Positions 12,301-24,814 of a DNA stretch of 64,000 bases are shown here, in pieces (within the stretch, counting starts at the first letter, position 1; each line of letters begins with the position of its first letter). Below the pieces are notes generated by a model. It was given only the letters and a program-made list of their open reading frames with translations. It was not told the origin of the DNA and made no database searches. The DNA comes from Dryomyza anilis. Taxonomy: Eukaryota; Arthropoda; Insecta; Diptera; Dryomyzidae. A program made the position numbers and the translations under genes. The DNA lies in assembly GCA_951804985.1 (NCBI GenBank), contig OX638134.1, positions 9,259,017 to 9,323,016 on the forward strand. The letters run 5' to 3'.

Positions 12301-15300
12301 AAAATGGTTTTATTTATATTTTTTAAAATTCATATATATTATTTTTTTTTTAATACTTATAAAATTAAATTCCAGGGCGACGGCAAATGTCCATTTGGCA
12401 ACAAATGCTTCTACAAGCATGCGTTGCCCAATGGGGATCTGGTCGATGTGGGACTACCTAAGCGCGTCAGAAAACTACATGGCAGCGCAAATGAACTTAT
12501 CGATTGGCTTGATGTAAGTTTGAAAACATGTTCCAAAAAAAATATTACATTTTCAATAATTTTCTTGTGTTTTTTATTACATGTATGCAATTTTTCTATA
12601 CAATTTATAACCACAAGTTCGGTTCCATAAAATTCTAAATTTATTTGAAATATATATATATATTTTTTTATTATTTTGTTTTGTACATTATACAATGTAT
12701 TTCAAAAAATACTCTTTAGGTTTTTTTTGTTGTTTTTAAAAATTGTTTGGTTTCTTTAACATGTCCTAAATGTACCCACTACTCTTAGCTCTTAGTATTA
12801 GCGTTTAGAATAAGCGTTTTGAATATTTTTGTGCTCTTCTCTCGTTTCACTTGCTTTTATTTTTGCCCCCAACAGGTGTGATACTCATTTTGTCTCATTG
12901 TACTCTGGTGAAGCGTCATTTCGTCACTCAAAACCAATACGCATATTAAACAAAATGAGGCGGCGATTGCTTTGTATTTCAATGCAATATACGCTTTAAA
13001 TGTATTTTTTCTTTGTTCTCACATTGCGGCTTAACTTTTGAACGGTCGTCTGTTTATTGAGCATTCAATTTCAAACAGTTTGCAGTTTAGACGTTGCTCC
13101 GTTCCATCGTTCGTTCGTTCGTTTCTTCGTTCGTTCGTCCGTTTCTCCGTTCGTTCGTTTAATCAACAAAGCAGATAGGCAGCATTGCAACAAGTGTTCT
13201 CTTCTAGTTCGTAGTTAGTTGTTAAGCATAAACAAAAATCCACCAATTAAAAACTCAAATATGTGTTAAGTACCTACATTTTAAGGTTGTACATGTTTAA
13301 GTAACGCAGTCATAAAAATGTTATGAAATCATTTGTTTTTCTGCATAACAATAACTGCGTTTTTTTTTCTATAAAGATTTTGTTTTAAATATTTTTTATT
13401 TTGTAGTTTTTTAAATTTTATTTTTAACCTTAACTTTTTCGCTTTTAATTTTCTTTAAACTGTGATACATATTTTGTTAGTTTCTTTGAAAGTCTGAGTT
13501 TTTGGTATTCATAACATGACTATGACAGTTCAAAATCTAGCTTTTAAAACAAACACAAAACATATACAATAAAAAATAACTAGCGTTAAGTTGTAATTAA
13601 ACTATTAAGTGACCTTTTATCCAATGCATTACAATACTTGGTAATTACTCAGTCCAACTAATTGAAGCGCATAATTATATATAATAGAGAAACCTACACA
13701 CAAACCCAACACATTTACATGCTTAAACATATAGAGTAACCAACAACAAAAAAATAACGTTTAGTTTGCTGCCGCTGCGCTGTTAATAACATGCACTGCT
13801 ATTAACATTTTTGCCACTGTGTTCAAATTTTTCATTGATTTGTTTTAATTTTTTTATATAAAATTAATTAAACGTTATTAAAAGCTATGGCACATAATCA
13901 TAAATAATTTAAAGTCGACTTTAAAATTAAAATCAGTATTTTGACATTTTTTTCGATGTGAAAATTGTCAAAAAAGACGAATTTAATAATAAAGTGTATT
14001 TTAAATTGTCTATGATTATGCGCCATTACGTTTACCATATGCTGTTAATAACATCTTAATTTAACAAATGGTGTTAAAAACATCTTTAATTAATAATATT
14101 TTATTTTGCCAATAACATGGGGATAACAAATTCTTATATTCTATTAATAACATAAATTAATATTATTTTCATAAAGACAAATTGTCTTAATAACATTTAC
14201 TGGTACGCTGAAAACATGAAATATTAATAATATGTTTTAAGCATTGTTTTATAAAAATTGAGTACCAATATTTTTTATATTTTAAACATTTTTGTATTGA
14301 GTTTATAACATATTATGTTAATAACATACAATATGAATAACATATAATGTTAATAACATATTTTTTCTTGAAATATTTTGTTTTCCAATCTCAGTTGAAA
14401 AGTACTCCAAAACAAACTTCATTATGAGTTTAAGTGAATGTTCTCTTCAACATGCTGTTAATAACATATTCTGTTAACGACATTATGTTGAAAACTTATG
14501 TTAATAGCTGTTAACTTATGTTAATAACTGTTTTTGTTCAGATTCTGCTAATAATAGTCTGCTATGCTAATGAAATCTGCTGTTAAAAATATATGCTATG
14601 AGCAATAAAGAGTTATATATGACATACTCTGTTAATAACATATTCTGTTAACAATATTTTGCTGACATCCTTTTTCAATAACTTATTATATTCCGATTCT
14701 GCTAATAATTGGCTATGCTATTGAAATCTGCTGTTAATAATATATGCTATGAGCAATAAAGAGTTATATTTGTAACGTCTCTGTTAATAACATATTCTGT
14801 TAACAGCGTCATGTTGTAAACTTATGTTAATAACCGATTATGTTCAGATTTTGGTAGTAATAGTCTGCGATACGAATAAAAGCTACTATATGTTATGAGC
14901 AAGATGGTTATTAACAATTTCTGTTATTAACATTTTATGTTATTAACATTTTATGTTATTAACATTTTATGTTATTAACATTTTATGTTATTAACATTTT
15001 ATGTTATTAACATTTTATGTTATTAAAATTTTATATTTTAACAGTTTATGTTATTAACATTTTATGTTATTAATATTTTATGTTATTAACATTTTATGTT
15101 ATTAACATTTTATGTTATTAACTTTTTATGTTAATAACAGTTTGTTATTAACAGTTTATGTTATTAACATTTTATGTTATTAACATTTTATGTTATTAAC
15201 ATTTTATGTTATTAACATTTTATGTTATTAACATTTTATGTTATTAACATTTTATGTTATTAACATTTTATGTTATTAACATTATATGTTATTAACATTT

Positions 15301-16346
15301 TATGTTATAATCATTTTATGTTTTAAACATTTTATGTTATTAACATTTTATGTTATTACCATTTTATGTTATTAACATTTTATGTTATTAACATTTTATG
15401 TTATTAACATTTTATGTTATTAACATTTTATGTTATTAATATTGTATGTTATTAACAGTCATTCATATTAACTGTTTATGTTATTAACCGTTTGTTCTTT
15501 AAAATCTCTGTTATAAACATTCTTTTTTAACAGTATTTACTGAGAGAGATCTATTCTTCAAATCTCTGTCAGTATCCTGACCAGTCTTCAAATCCCTACC
15601 AGTAACCGACAAGGTTTCGAAACTTTGCAGTAGTATATGAGCTGCCTAGTTAATTGTTGCTTGGGATATAATATGAGTAATACTGCATTCTCTTGATAAC
15701 ATACTCTGTTAATAACATATGCTTTTAATAACACATACTATTAATAATATAAATTCCACCAGATTTAACTAATAGCATAAAACATTAAATAACTAAAGCT
15801 CTTAACTGCTCCATAAGCTGAATATAAGTTGCTAAAACATTTCATCAATTGATTGTTACATTTACAAACGCTGTTAATAACATTAACAACTTTTAGAAAA
15901 CCCCACAAATTAGTTGTTAAATGCTAATTTATTTAGTATTAACATTTGCTGCACAAAAATTTGAAATATAATTAAATGTTTTTTATGGAACCGACTACAG
16001 TTTTAAGCCTTTTTTAGCTGGCACAAAAAAAAAATGCTAATTCAATATGTGGTTATAAGACGTTCAAATGTTTTGCCTATTGCCAATTCAAACAAAATAT
16101 TATTTATTAAAAATGTTGCCGATTGTTTTGGCATATTAGTTTTTCTTTTATCACATGCTCTTTTATTTTATTTTTTTTGTTTTTCTTTATATTATTTTCT
16201 GTCTGTCTATCTATCACTCTCTCTCTCTCACGCCTCTTTTTATATAGATCTATCTTTGGGAATTCGTTGACCAGCGCGACTATCATTGGCTTGATGTATT
16301 GGATAGCGATGATAGCGAGGATTCTGACTGGTCTGAATCCAATTGA
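9398..16346 (+). CDS. Mkrn1: Makorin RING/C3H zinc-finger E3 ubiquitin ligase
   Basis: Four coding exons (9398-10359, 12160-12298, 12376-12513, 16248-16346) join in frame into a 445-residue protein. An N-terminal C3H finger uses C31, C39, C45 and H49. A Gly/Gln/His low-complexity region contains a 43-residue internal duplication. A PAM2-like motif (SNWANAPVFVP) lies at about 147-157, the makorin Cys-His region at about 208-252, and a C3HC4 RING at about 274-330 that is split by intron 1. A second C3H (CKYFNKGDGKCPFG) spans the exon 2/3 junction, and an acidic tail (DSDDSEDSDWSESN) ends the protein. Makorins are RNA-binding E3 ligases; in Drosophila Mkrn1 binds poly(A)-binding protein and supports oskar translation. 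An in-frame TAG at 9338 and no earlier AUG fix the start. Intron 3 is 3.7 kb and filled with minisatellite. AATAAA occurs 18 nt after the stop and again further downstream. Confidence 0.95.
10500..12090 (+). repeat. G-rich degenerate minisatellite in Makorin intron 1
   Basis: Nearly the whole of intron 1 is made of alternating short modules such as GAATTGTCTCGGGAAAGA and GAACTGTCCGGGGATGAATT, roughly 20 and 40 bp apart. The copies are heavily diverged, but GTCTCGGG and GTCCGGGG cores are recognisable dozens of times. The block is markedly more G-rich on the coding strand than its surroundings. Several short frames inside it, on both strands, are repeat artefacts. Confidence 0.8.
13107..13160. 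repeat. (CGTT)n microsatellite
   Basis: An imperfect run of CGTT/CGTTT tetranucleotides lies inside Makorin intron 3. Confidence 0.8.
14030..15540 (+). repeat. 16-bp minisatellite TGTTATTAACATTTTA (intron 3)
   Basis: The core, 14915-15450, is a nearly perfect tandem array of the 16-mer TGTTATTAACATTTTA with about 30 copies. Looser GTTAATAAC/GTTATTAAC-containing sequence extends back to about 14030. Each unit holds an 11-bp palindrome (TGTTA, one base, TAACA). The array is inside Makorin intron 3, upstream of the last exon. Confidence 0.9.
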
Positions 16347-17200
16347 AGCTGCGTATTGCACTAAATAAAAACAGCAAACCACAGAAAAATACACAGAAAA
16401 GATCCTTTCACACACGCACACACACAAAACACATACCTACCACACACACACACACAAAAACACAGCGAAAAATACGAATTAAAGCAAACAAATTAAAATC
16501 AAAGTGAATTTTTTTTTAGAAACACAAAAAAAAAGAAAAGAGAAATATAATAAGATATTGATGAAAGAAGAAGAAAAAAAAAACAAATAATGTATGTTAC
16601 ACAACGAAACGAAAATAATGCTGCTTTTAAAATAAATACAAATAATATCACTTTTAGAAGAGTAAAAAGAATATAAAATAAAATGTTTATTTAATAAAAA
16701 AAAACAAAAAACTTACAAAACACTCGAATAAATCGAACATTCTCTAGTTTGCAAAAATGTAAGAAATTTAAAAAAAATGTGAAAAACTAATAAGGAAAAA
16801 AAAAACAACTTAAATTAAGACAGCAAAATTAAGCAGATATTACTACAAATATGTGCTATTCACAGCCAAGAAATAATTGCAAAATGCTACAAAAAATTGT
16901 TAAAAAGAAACAAAATGATAGAAATCTATATACGCTTTTTAAAAATTAAATTTAACTAAATTATTTGTTAAATGTTTGTTAAAAAAAACACACAATATTG
17001 CTTAAAATTTGTAAGTAAAAAAAGAAATTGTAAAATTTTGCAACAACCATTGAAAAAAATGAAAGCTTAGCTCGTTGTTTTAAAAAATTAGTTATTTTTA
17101 TCTATTCATAAATTCATTTCTTGCTAGATTAAACAAAAATTAAATTGTTTAACTTTTTAAGCTGCTCTTCAGATTTGCAGTCATTCGAAATTTGGTGTTA
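16347..17200 (+). other. Makorin 3' UTR candidate
   Basis: A-rich DNA after the Makorin stop. AATAAA motifs occur at 16364-16369 and several more times before about 16,740, and a CA-rich microsatellite lies at about 16410-16460. The true poly(A) site cannot be chosen from sequence alone. That choice decides whether the array from 17.2 kb is transcribed in the mRNA. Confidence 0.5.
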
Positions 17201-18920
17201 TGCATATTTAGTGTTATTAACAGTGAAGATTTAAAGGATTTTATGTTATTTATAATTACTGTAAAAATTGAGGAATATTAAATGAAACGAGTGTTAAAAA
17301 GAATGTTGATAACAGAGATTTTTTAATAACAAACTTTTAATAACATAAATGTTAATAACATAAAATGTTAATAACATTAAATGTTAATAACAAAAGCTGG
17401 TAATAAGAGAAATTGTTAATAACAGAATTTGTTAATAATAGAAACTGTTAATAACATAAACTGTTAATAACATAAAATGTTAATAACATAAAATGTTAAT
17501 AACATAAAACGTTAATAACATAAAACGTTAATAACAGAAACTGTTAATAACATAAACTGTTAATAACGTAAACTGTTAATAACATAAACTGTTAATAACG
17601 TAAACTGTTAATAACATAAAATGTTAATAACATAAAATGTTAATAACATAAAATGTTAATAACATAAAATGTTAATAACATAAAACGTTAATAACAGAAA
17701 CTGTTAATAACATAAAATGTTAATAACATAAAACGTTAATAAAAGAAACTATTAATAACATAAAATGTTAATAATATAAAATGTTAAACATAAAATGTTA
17801 ATAACATAAAACGTTAATGACAGAAACTATTAATACCATAAAATGTTAAAAACAGAAACTATTAATAACAAAAGCTGTTAATAATATAAACTGTTAATAA
17901 CAAATGAATGTTAAAAACATAAAAGTTAATAACATAAACATCTAATAAATTCAACTGTTTAACAGACTGTTCATAATTGATAACATTAACGTTTTAAATG
18001 TGTAGCATTCAATGTTAGAAACATTTCTTATTAACAGTGACTGTTATTAGCATATAATACATTAACATTGACTGCTATTAACTTTGATTGTTATTTACGT
18101 AGAATGTAAATTCCACTAGCTGTTATTAACATAGATTGTTAATAACATCTTTTGCTAATAACACTGTCTTTGTAAAACATTGTTTTTTAATAACATCAAC
18201 TGTTAATAATATTTTTGATTAAAAACCGCGACTGTTAATGAAATTGTTCGTTACAAAAATTAACTGTTAATAACATAAAGTGTTAATATGTTTTTAGTTA
18301 AAAACATCAACTGTTAATAACATTTTTAGTTCAAAACATTTATTATTAATAACGTCGTCTGTTAAAAACATCAAATGTTAAAACTTTGTCTGTTAATAAC
18401 AATGTTAATAACGTCAACTGTTAAAACTCTTGTCTGCAAATAATATTGTTAATAACATCAACTGTTGATAACATTGAATGTTAATAACATTCTAAATCAA
18501 CTGTTTCTAACAGCAACTGTTATTAACTTCGACTGTTAAAATATTTTTAGTAAAAACCGCCAACTGTTAATAACATTTTTAGTTCAAAACATCTACTGTT
18601 AATAACGTCGTCTGTTAATAACAACAACTGTTTAAAACATCGACTGTCAATAACATCAACTGTTTAAAACATCATATGTTAATAATAATGTTAATAAAGT
18701 CAACTGTTAAAAATCTTGTCTGCTAATAACATTGCTGCTAATAACATAAAACATCGATTCTTTATTAAAATATACTCTTATTAACCTCTGCTATTAATAA
18801 CATGGACTGTTAATAACATAAACTCTTAATAACATCGACTGTCAATAACATCAACTGTTTAAAACATCAACTGTTTAAAACATCAACTGTTTAAAACATC
18901 AACTGTTTAAAAATCAACTA
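17200..18920 (-). repeat. Inverted 16-bp minisatellite downstream of Makorin
   Basis: The core, 17340-17930, is a tandem array of TGTTAATAACATAAAA with variants ending CTG or CG. This is the exact reverse complement, by rotation, of the intron 3 unit. A looser zone to about 18920 carries CAACTGTTAATAACAT variants. The two arrays therefore form an inverted pair around the last Makorin exon. Confidence 0.9.
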
Positions 18921-20750
18921 TTTAAATAGCATTCCTTTGATTTTTAAAAATTCATATTAACATTATCTGTTATTAACAGCAGCTAACATTAATATCTGCT
19001 ATTAATCTTACTTGATTAATACTTATTTATTAACAATTGTTGCTGTTTATAATCTTTAATGTTTTTTTTTTAACAATTCTTCGTCATTTCAAAAAATTTA
19101 CTGCTAATAGCATTTCTGTGCATAACATCAATAAACACTGTTTCATACGTTTATCATTTTCATTATTTTGTTTTGAGTATTTTTCTTTTCATTTCTTTAA
19201 AACATAAGCTGTTGTTAAAATTTTGAGTTGTTAAAGTTTTGCGTTATTACGTAACGTTTTATACATGCCCACGTGCTCATGCATAAATAGAAACAAAAGC
19301 AAGAAAAAAAAAAAGCCTTCTAGCAGCCAACTGTGAATTCAATATTAAGCCACGTACTTTATATATGTTTTATTTTAACATTAATTATTATTATCATAAT
19401 TATTATTTGTATTGTCACTTTAGTACACTGAAAATTTTGCGCTTCTACAGTTTTCGTTTAATTAAAAAGAAAAAAACAACTATATATCATATTCGTTTAT
19501 TTTTAGTTGATTTTTTTTTAATTTTTTGTTATAGCCCTATATTTAAAAATAATAAACTTATAAAAAACAAAGAAAACAAAAAACATGTTCAAGTATAAAA
19601 ATGTAATTAGATTTATTAAAATATATATATACTTAGTATAAGCAATTGCTAAACAGCCCCACATTACACACATAAATACAAACATTCATAATCTACGAGT
19701 ATCTATATTATATATTTGTACTACTACTTTAAATATTAATAATTAATAATAAAAACTAATAGCTAAAATTGTGTAAAACCTATGCAAAAGTAATAAACAA
19801 ATTAAAAATTTTAAACAAAATATGTTCTCTTGCATACATAGCATATATGCTTAAATTACTTACAACCACCAACCAACCATATATAATTAATATATAGTTC
19901 AAAATTTAAACGATAAATACAACAATAACAATTAAATTACCTCCAAAAAAACAAAAGATAACTTTAACTGTTTAGTTTTTATAGTTTAGTTTAAAACGTT
20001 GGTGATGTCGCACATTCAAAGTATAAATTATTATTTTTTAATAATTATAATTATCATTAGTAACATACATAATTAACATAATTATACAAACAAAAAAAAT
20101 TGAATTGTAACAATATCTTTAACCATACCTAGTAAATTCATTAATAGAAATAGTAAAATATAGTGTTGGGTAAAGATTTCGCTTGCCCGCAGAAAATGTG
20201 TAGGCATGTTTGACACTTTCGATCGAAATCGTTTTAAAATGTTCAACTCTTACAGAATTCAAGATTTGAAACAGGGCCACTAAAGAACCGTTACTGTTTC
20301 CAATTTTGGAACCGGAATCGGAACCGTTATTAAAAAAAAATTTATGGAACCGGTATCGAAACACACATACTTATTATATTTTTGTTCGAAACCGGAATCG
20401 GAACCGCTATTTTTAATAAAATAAAATATTCGAACCAGTACCGAAACCATTATTCCAAATGGTTTAGTCCCTGATTTGAATACAAAAATTTTAATTCTAA
20501 TTCAAACCGTTAACATTCTGTAAAACGTATTCATTTCGTTTATTTTGTGAAATATTTGAATTTCGTTCGAAAGTGATGTTCAGAACATGTCGGATTAACT
20601 AATACAAAAAAAAAACAAAAAATAGTAATACATTAATTAACAATTACAATATACATAGCTTAATTAACTTTTTAACAAACATACATAAAAATGCTAAAAT
20701 TTGTGAAGCAAACAGTTTAACTCTTAACTTAAAGATTGAATACATTTTTA
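18921..20750. other. AT-rich spacer with short GAACCGGAATCGG repeats
   Basis: No gene is seen. At about 20270-20470 a short module, GAACCGGAATCGGAACCG with variants, recurs four or more times. The remainder is A/T-run sequence between the inverted minisatellite and the next array. Confidence 0.4.
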
Positions 20751-20759
20751 AAATGCAAT

Positions 20760-22610
20760 AATTTTAAATAAAATGTTAATAACATTGAGCAGTTATTAAC
20801 AGCGTGATAAAATAGATTACTAAAAATGTTAATAAAATTACGCTGTTATCAACAGCCTCTTAAAATAGATTCCAAAACATGTTAATAACATTAGGCTGTT
20901 ATTAGCAGCGTCATAAAAAAGATTACTAAAAATGTTAAAGCTGTTATTAACAGCGTCTTAAAATGGATGACAGAAAAATATTAATAACATTTGGCTATTA
21001 ATAACATTAACAAAGATCACTAAAAAAATGTTAATAACATTTTATGCGTCTTAAAATAAATAAATAAATCACATGAAAATGTTGGCATGAGGCTGTTATT
21101 AATATTGTCTTGAAATAGATCACTGGACAAAAAAATTTAATATAATCTGGATGTTATTAACAGCGTCGTTAAATAGATCGCTAAAAAATGTTAATAACAT
21201 TAGGCTGTTAATAGCAGCGTCTTAAAACAGATTACCAAAAATGTTAAGAATACTAAAAATGTTAAATTAACAGCGTCTTAAAATGAATGGCTAAAGAATG
21301 TTTGTAACATTTGGTTGTTATTAACATCTTAAAACAGATCACAAAAAAATGTTAATAAAATTTGATGTTATTACCAGCGACTTAAAATCAATCACTAAAA
21401 AAATGTTAAAAACATACTTTAAACCGTCTTAAAATATCATTAAAAATGTTAATAACATAAGACCGTCTTAAAATAGATCGCCAAAAAATGTTAATGACAT
21501 AACAGACTCTGAACATAGAACACAGAACAAATTCTAATAACGCTGTTATTAAAAGCGTCTTAAAACACATCGCTATGACACATTTTTAATGACATTTTGC
21601 TGTTATTAACAGCCACTTGAAATAGATCACTGAAAAAAAAATTGATACAATCTGGATGTTATTCACAGCGTCTTGAAATAGATCACTGAAAATGTTAATA
21701 GCATTTGGTTGTTATTAGCAGCGTCTTTATACAGATTACAAAAATGTTAAATTACAGCGTCTTAAAATGGATGGCTAAAGTCTGTTAATAACATTTCGTA
21801 GTTAACATCTTAGCAAAGATCACTAAAAAATGTTAATAACATTTGATGTTACTACCAGCGTCTTTAAATAAATCACTAAAAATTGTTAAAAACATAATTC
21901 AAACCGTCTTAAAATGTCATTAAAAATGTTAATAACATAAGGCTGTTATTAAGACCGTCTTAAAATAGATCGCTAAAAAATGTTATTGACATAACAGGGT
22001 CTGAACGTAAAACACAGAAAAATTTTAAGAACGCACTGTTATTAAAAGCCTCTTAAAACACATAGCTATGACACATTTTTAATGACATTAAGCTGTTATT
22101 AACAGTGTCTTGAAATGGATCGTTAAAGAATGTTAAAAACATTTGGCTGTTATTAACATTTTAACACAGATCACTAAAAAAATGTTAATAACATTTGATT
22201 TATACCAGGGTCTTAAAATCACTAAAAATATGTTAATAACATTTGATTTATACCATCATCTTAAAATCACTAAAAAATGTTAAAACAAAATTTAAACCGT
22301 CTTGAAATGTCATCAAAAATGTTAATAACATAACGCTGTTATTAACACCGTCTTAAAATAGACATAACAGAGTCTGAACAAAGAACACAGACAAATTTTA
22401 ATCACGCTCTATTATTAAAAGCGTCTTAAAACACATCGCTATGACACATTTTTAATGAAATTTAGCTGTTATTAACGGTGTCTTGAAATAGATCACTGAA
22501 CAAGAGAAATTGATACAATCTGGATCTTATTAACAGCGTCTTGAAATAGATCACTGAAAAATGTTAATAGCATTTGGCTGTTATTGACAGCGAAAAGATC
22601 GTCCTTGACT
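20760..22610. repeat. Hairpin-unit minisatellite with higher-order periodicity
   Basis: About thirty diverged units of roughly 55-60 bp read TGTTAATAACA, short loop, TGTTATTAACA, GCGTCTTAAAATAGATCACT. The first two modules are an 11-bp inverted repeat, so each unit can fold on its own. A longer block starting ACATAACAGACTCTGAAC and running through GCTATGACACATTTTTAATG returns near 21500, 21990 and 22365, showing higher-order repetition. Confidence 0.8.
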
Positions 22611-22639
22611 GCAATAATGGTCAATTTTATTAATATTCT

Positions 22640-23260
22640 GCTATTAACATTTATTCTTAGTAACATTTTATGTAAAACATATTTAATGTTAATAACATTT
22701 TATGTCAGTAACTCTCAATGATAATAATTTTCTTGATGTTCTTGACATTTTAAGATTGTAACATAGTGTTAAAACATTTCAAATTCTATGTTAATATTTT
22801 ATATTTAATGTTAACATTTTAAAATGAATATTAACATTCTAATATTAATGCTAACATTTTAAAATTATTGTTAACATTTTAAAATGTATGTTAGCATTTT
22901 AAAATTAATGTTAACATTTATTATTTAATGTTAACATAGTGTTAACATAGTAACATAGTGTTAATACATTTGAAATTCAATGTTAACATTTTATATTTAA
23001 TGTTAATATTTTAAAATTAATGTTAACATTTTAAAATTATTGTTAACATTTTAAAATGTATCTTAACATTTTAAAATTAATGTTAACATTTTATATTTAA
23101 TGTTAACATTTTAAAATTAATCTTAATATTCTAAAATTAATGTTAACATTTTATATTTAATGTTAACATTTTAAATTTTATGTTATGTAATATTTCCATT
23201 ACTAACATCTTATAAAACTAACATTTTGTGTTATAAACACCCTATGTTATTAACATTTTA
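22640..23260. repeat. GTTAAC minisatellite, unit about 20 bp
   Basis: Tandem copies of TTAATGTTAACATTTTAAAA and variants with TATATTTAA. GTTAAC is a perfect palindrome here rather than the GTTAWTAAC form of the arrays to the left. A stretch of several units near 22,790-22,920 is repeated near 22,970-23,110. Confidence 0.8.
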
Positions 23261-23279
23261 TTTATTGCTAACGTTTCAA

Positions 23280-24814
23280 AGCAATTTCACTGCTCTCATT
23301 TTTTGCCTTTTTAAAACACAATACACTTTAATAAATAATAGTTACAACTAAGATTAGAAAAAAAACACAATTATAAAATTTAAAAATAAAACAAACCGTT
23401 AAACCCTCCAGCATAAACAAAATATAAAAATAAATGTTTAGTATGCGTTTCAAAAAAAAAACAAAATTTGAATTTAAATCAATTGTATTTTCTTAAATAA
23501 TAATTAATACTACTACTACAAGAACAACAACATCAACAACAAAAGCATTAAAAACAAAAACCAACTAGAGACCAAAAATTTATTGTGTAACAAATTAAAG
23601 AAAAGAAATAGTATTAAAAATTATTAACATAACAAAAAAAAATCTCAAATAGAAGTAAACTGTGAATTTTCGTAATTAATTAGTAAAAAAAATTATATAT
23701 TTAAAATTATGAATTTTTATTCCGTTGCCATTAATATATTTTTTTTTATTTTAAACAATTACTGTGTTATAAACATTTTTATTTTATTTATGCAATTTAA
23801 ATTGCCCGCTATTCTTTTTATAGCACAACACGAGATTTACTATAAAAATCAAAAGAAAAAACTACTTCCTCTGCTTATTTTGAAAAGACTAAAAATAATA
23901 ACAAAAACCTATATATTTTTTTATAAAACAAACAACAACAAAAACTGAATTAAAATGTTTTACAAAAGAAAAAAAAAGATGAAAAGTAAAATCAATTAAT
24001 GTGATCATAACGTTTATAAATTTACAATTACAAGCAAAATATTAAAAAAGCAAAACTTAATTCAAGCGCTGTTTCAAAAAAATTTTTAATGAAAAAAAAC
24101 AAAAAGAAAAAAAAAAAAAACAAAAAAAAAATTATTAGAAAAAAAAATTGTATATGAAAAAATATTCAAAAAAATAAATAAAAATTGCAAAAAAACTACA
24201 ATATAATTATTCCAAAAATTTGAAAAAAAGAACATATAGAAAAATAAAAAAAATAAACTAACACTTATGTATTCATTGCCTCTTGTAACAAAACTATATT
24301 ATTTCGTAATGTTCAATACATCCAATGTCCAAGTTAAAAATGTTCACTTAAAAACAAAAACAAAACTATATATAAATGTATGATGAATATTAAAAAGAAA
24401 AATATGCAGTTAGAAAAGAGCAAAATATTAAAAATATCAACTATCTAACTTTATTTAGAGTTTAAGCTCATTTAAAAAGAAAAAAAAACAAAATCATTTT
24501 ACTTTGAACTTGGTATTATTTGTGGTTTTTAAAATATTCTTTTTTTTCTGAAAAATTAATACTTATTAAAATTTGTTTAGTTTTGGTGTTCGAAAAATAG
24601 TTTTGTTCAATATTTTAAAATTCGTTTAAGTTGACAATTTATTTTTATTAGCTTATGGCAAAAATTAAAATACAAACATATATTAAACATAATGTATTTG
24701 AATGAATAAAGTACTTTTGTGATCAATTCATTGAGTTGTTTTATTTTATTAATCAGTTTATATCCACATAAATTTAGTTTTCTCTTCAACAGTCATTCTT
24801 TAGCAGTCAGCAGT
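23280..24814. other. AT-rich intergenic DNA, nothing recognised
   Basis: Long A-runs and simple AT-rich sequence. Short frames at 23709-23948 and 24607-24789 are low-complexity with no domain. Confidence 0.4.

Noticed and set aside
12304..12695. Frames over Makorin exon 3 on both strands
   Set aside because: They run through introns; splice sites and homology define exon 3 as 12376-12513.
14915..15450. CRISPR-like regular repeats
   Set aside because: The period is 16 bp with no unique spacers, in a eukaryotic intron. It is a minisatellite.
16107..16427. Minus-strand 106-codon frame over Makorin exon 4
   Set aside because: It is antisense to a real exon and consists mostly of microsatellite-derived residues.
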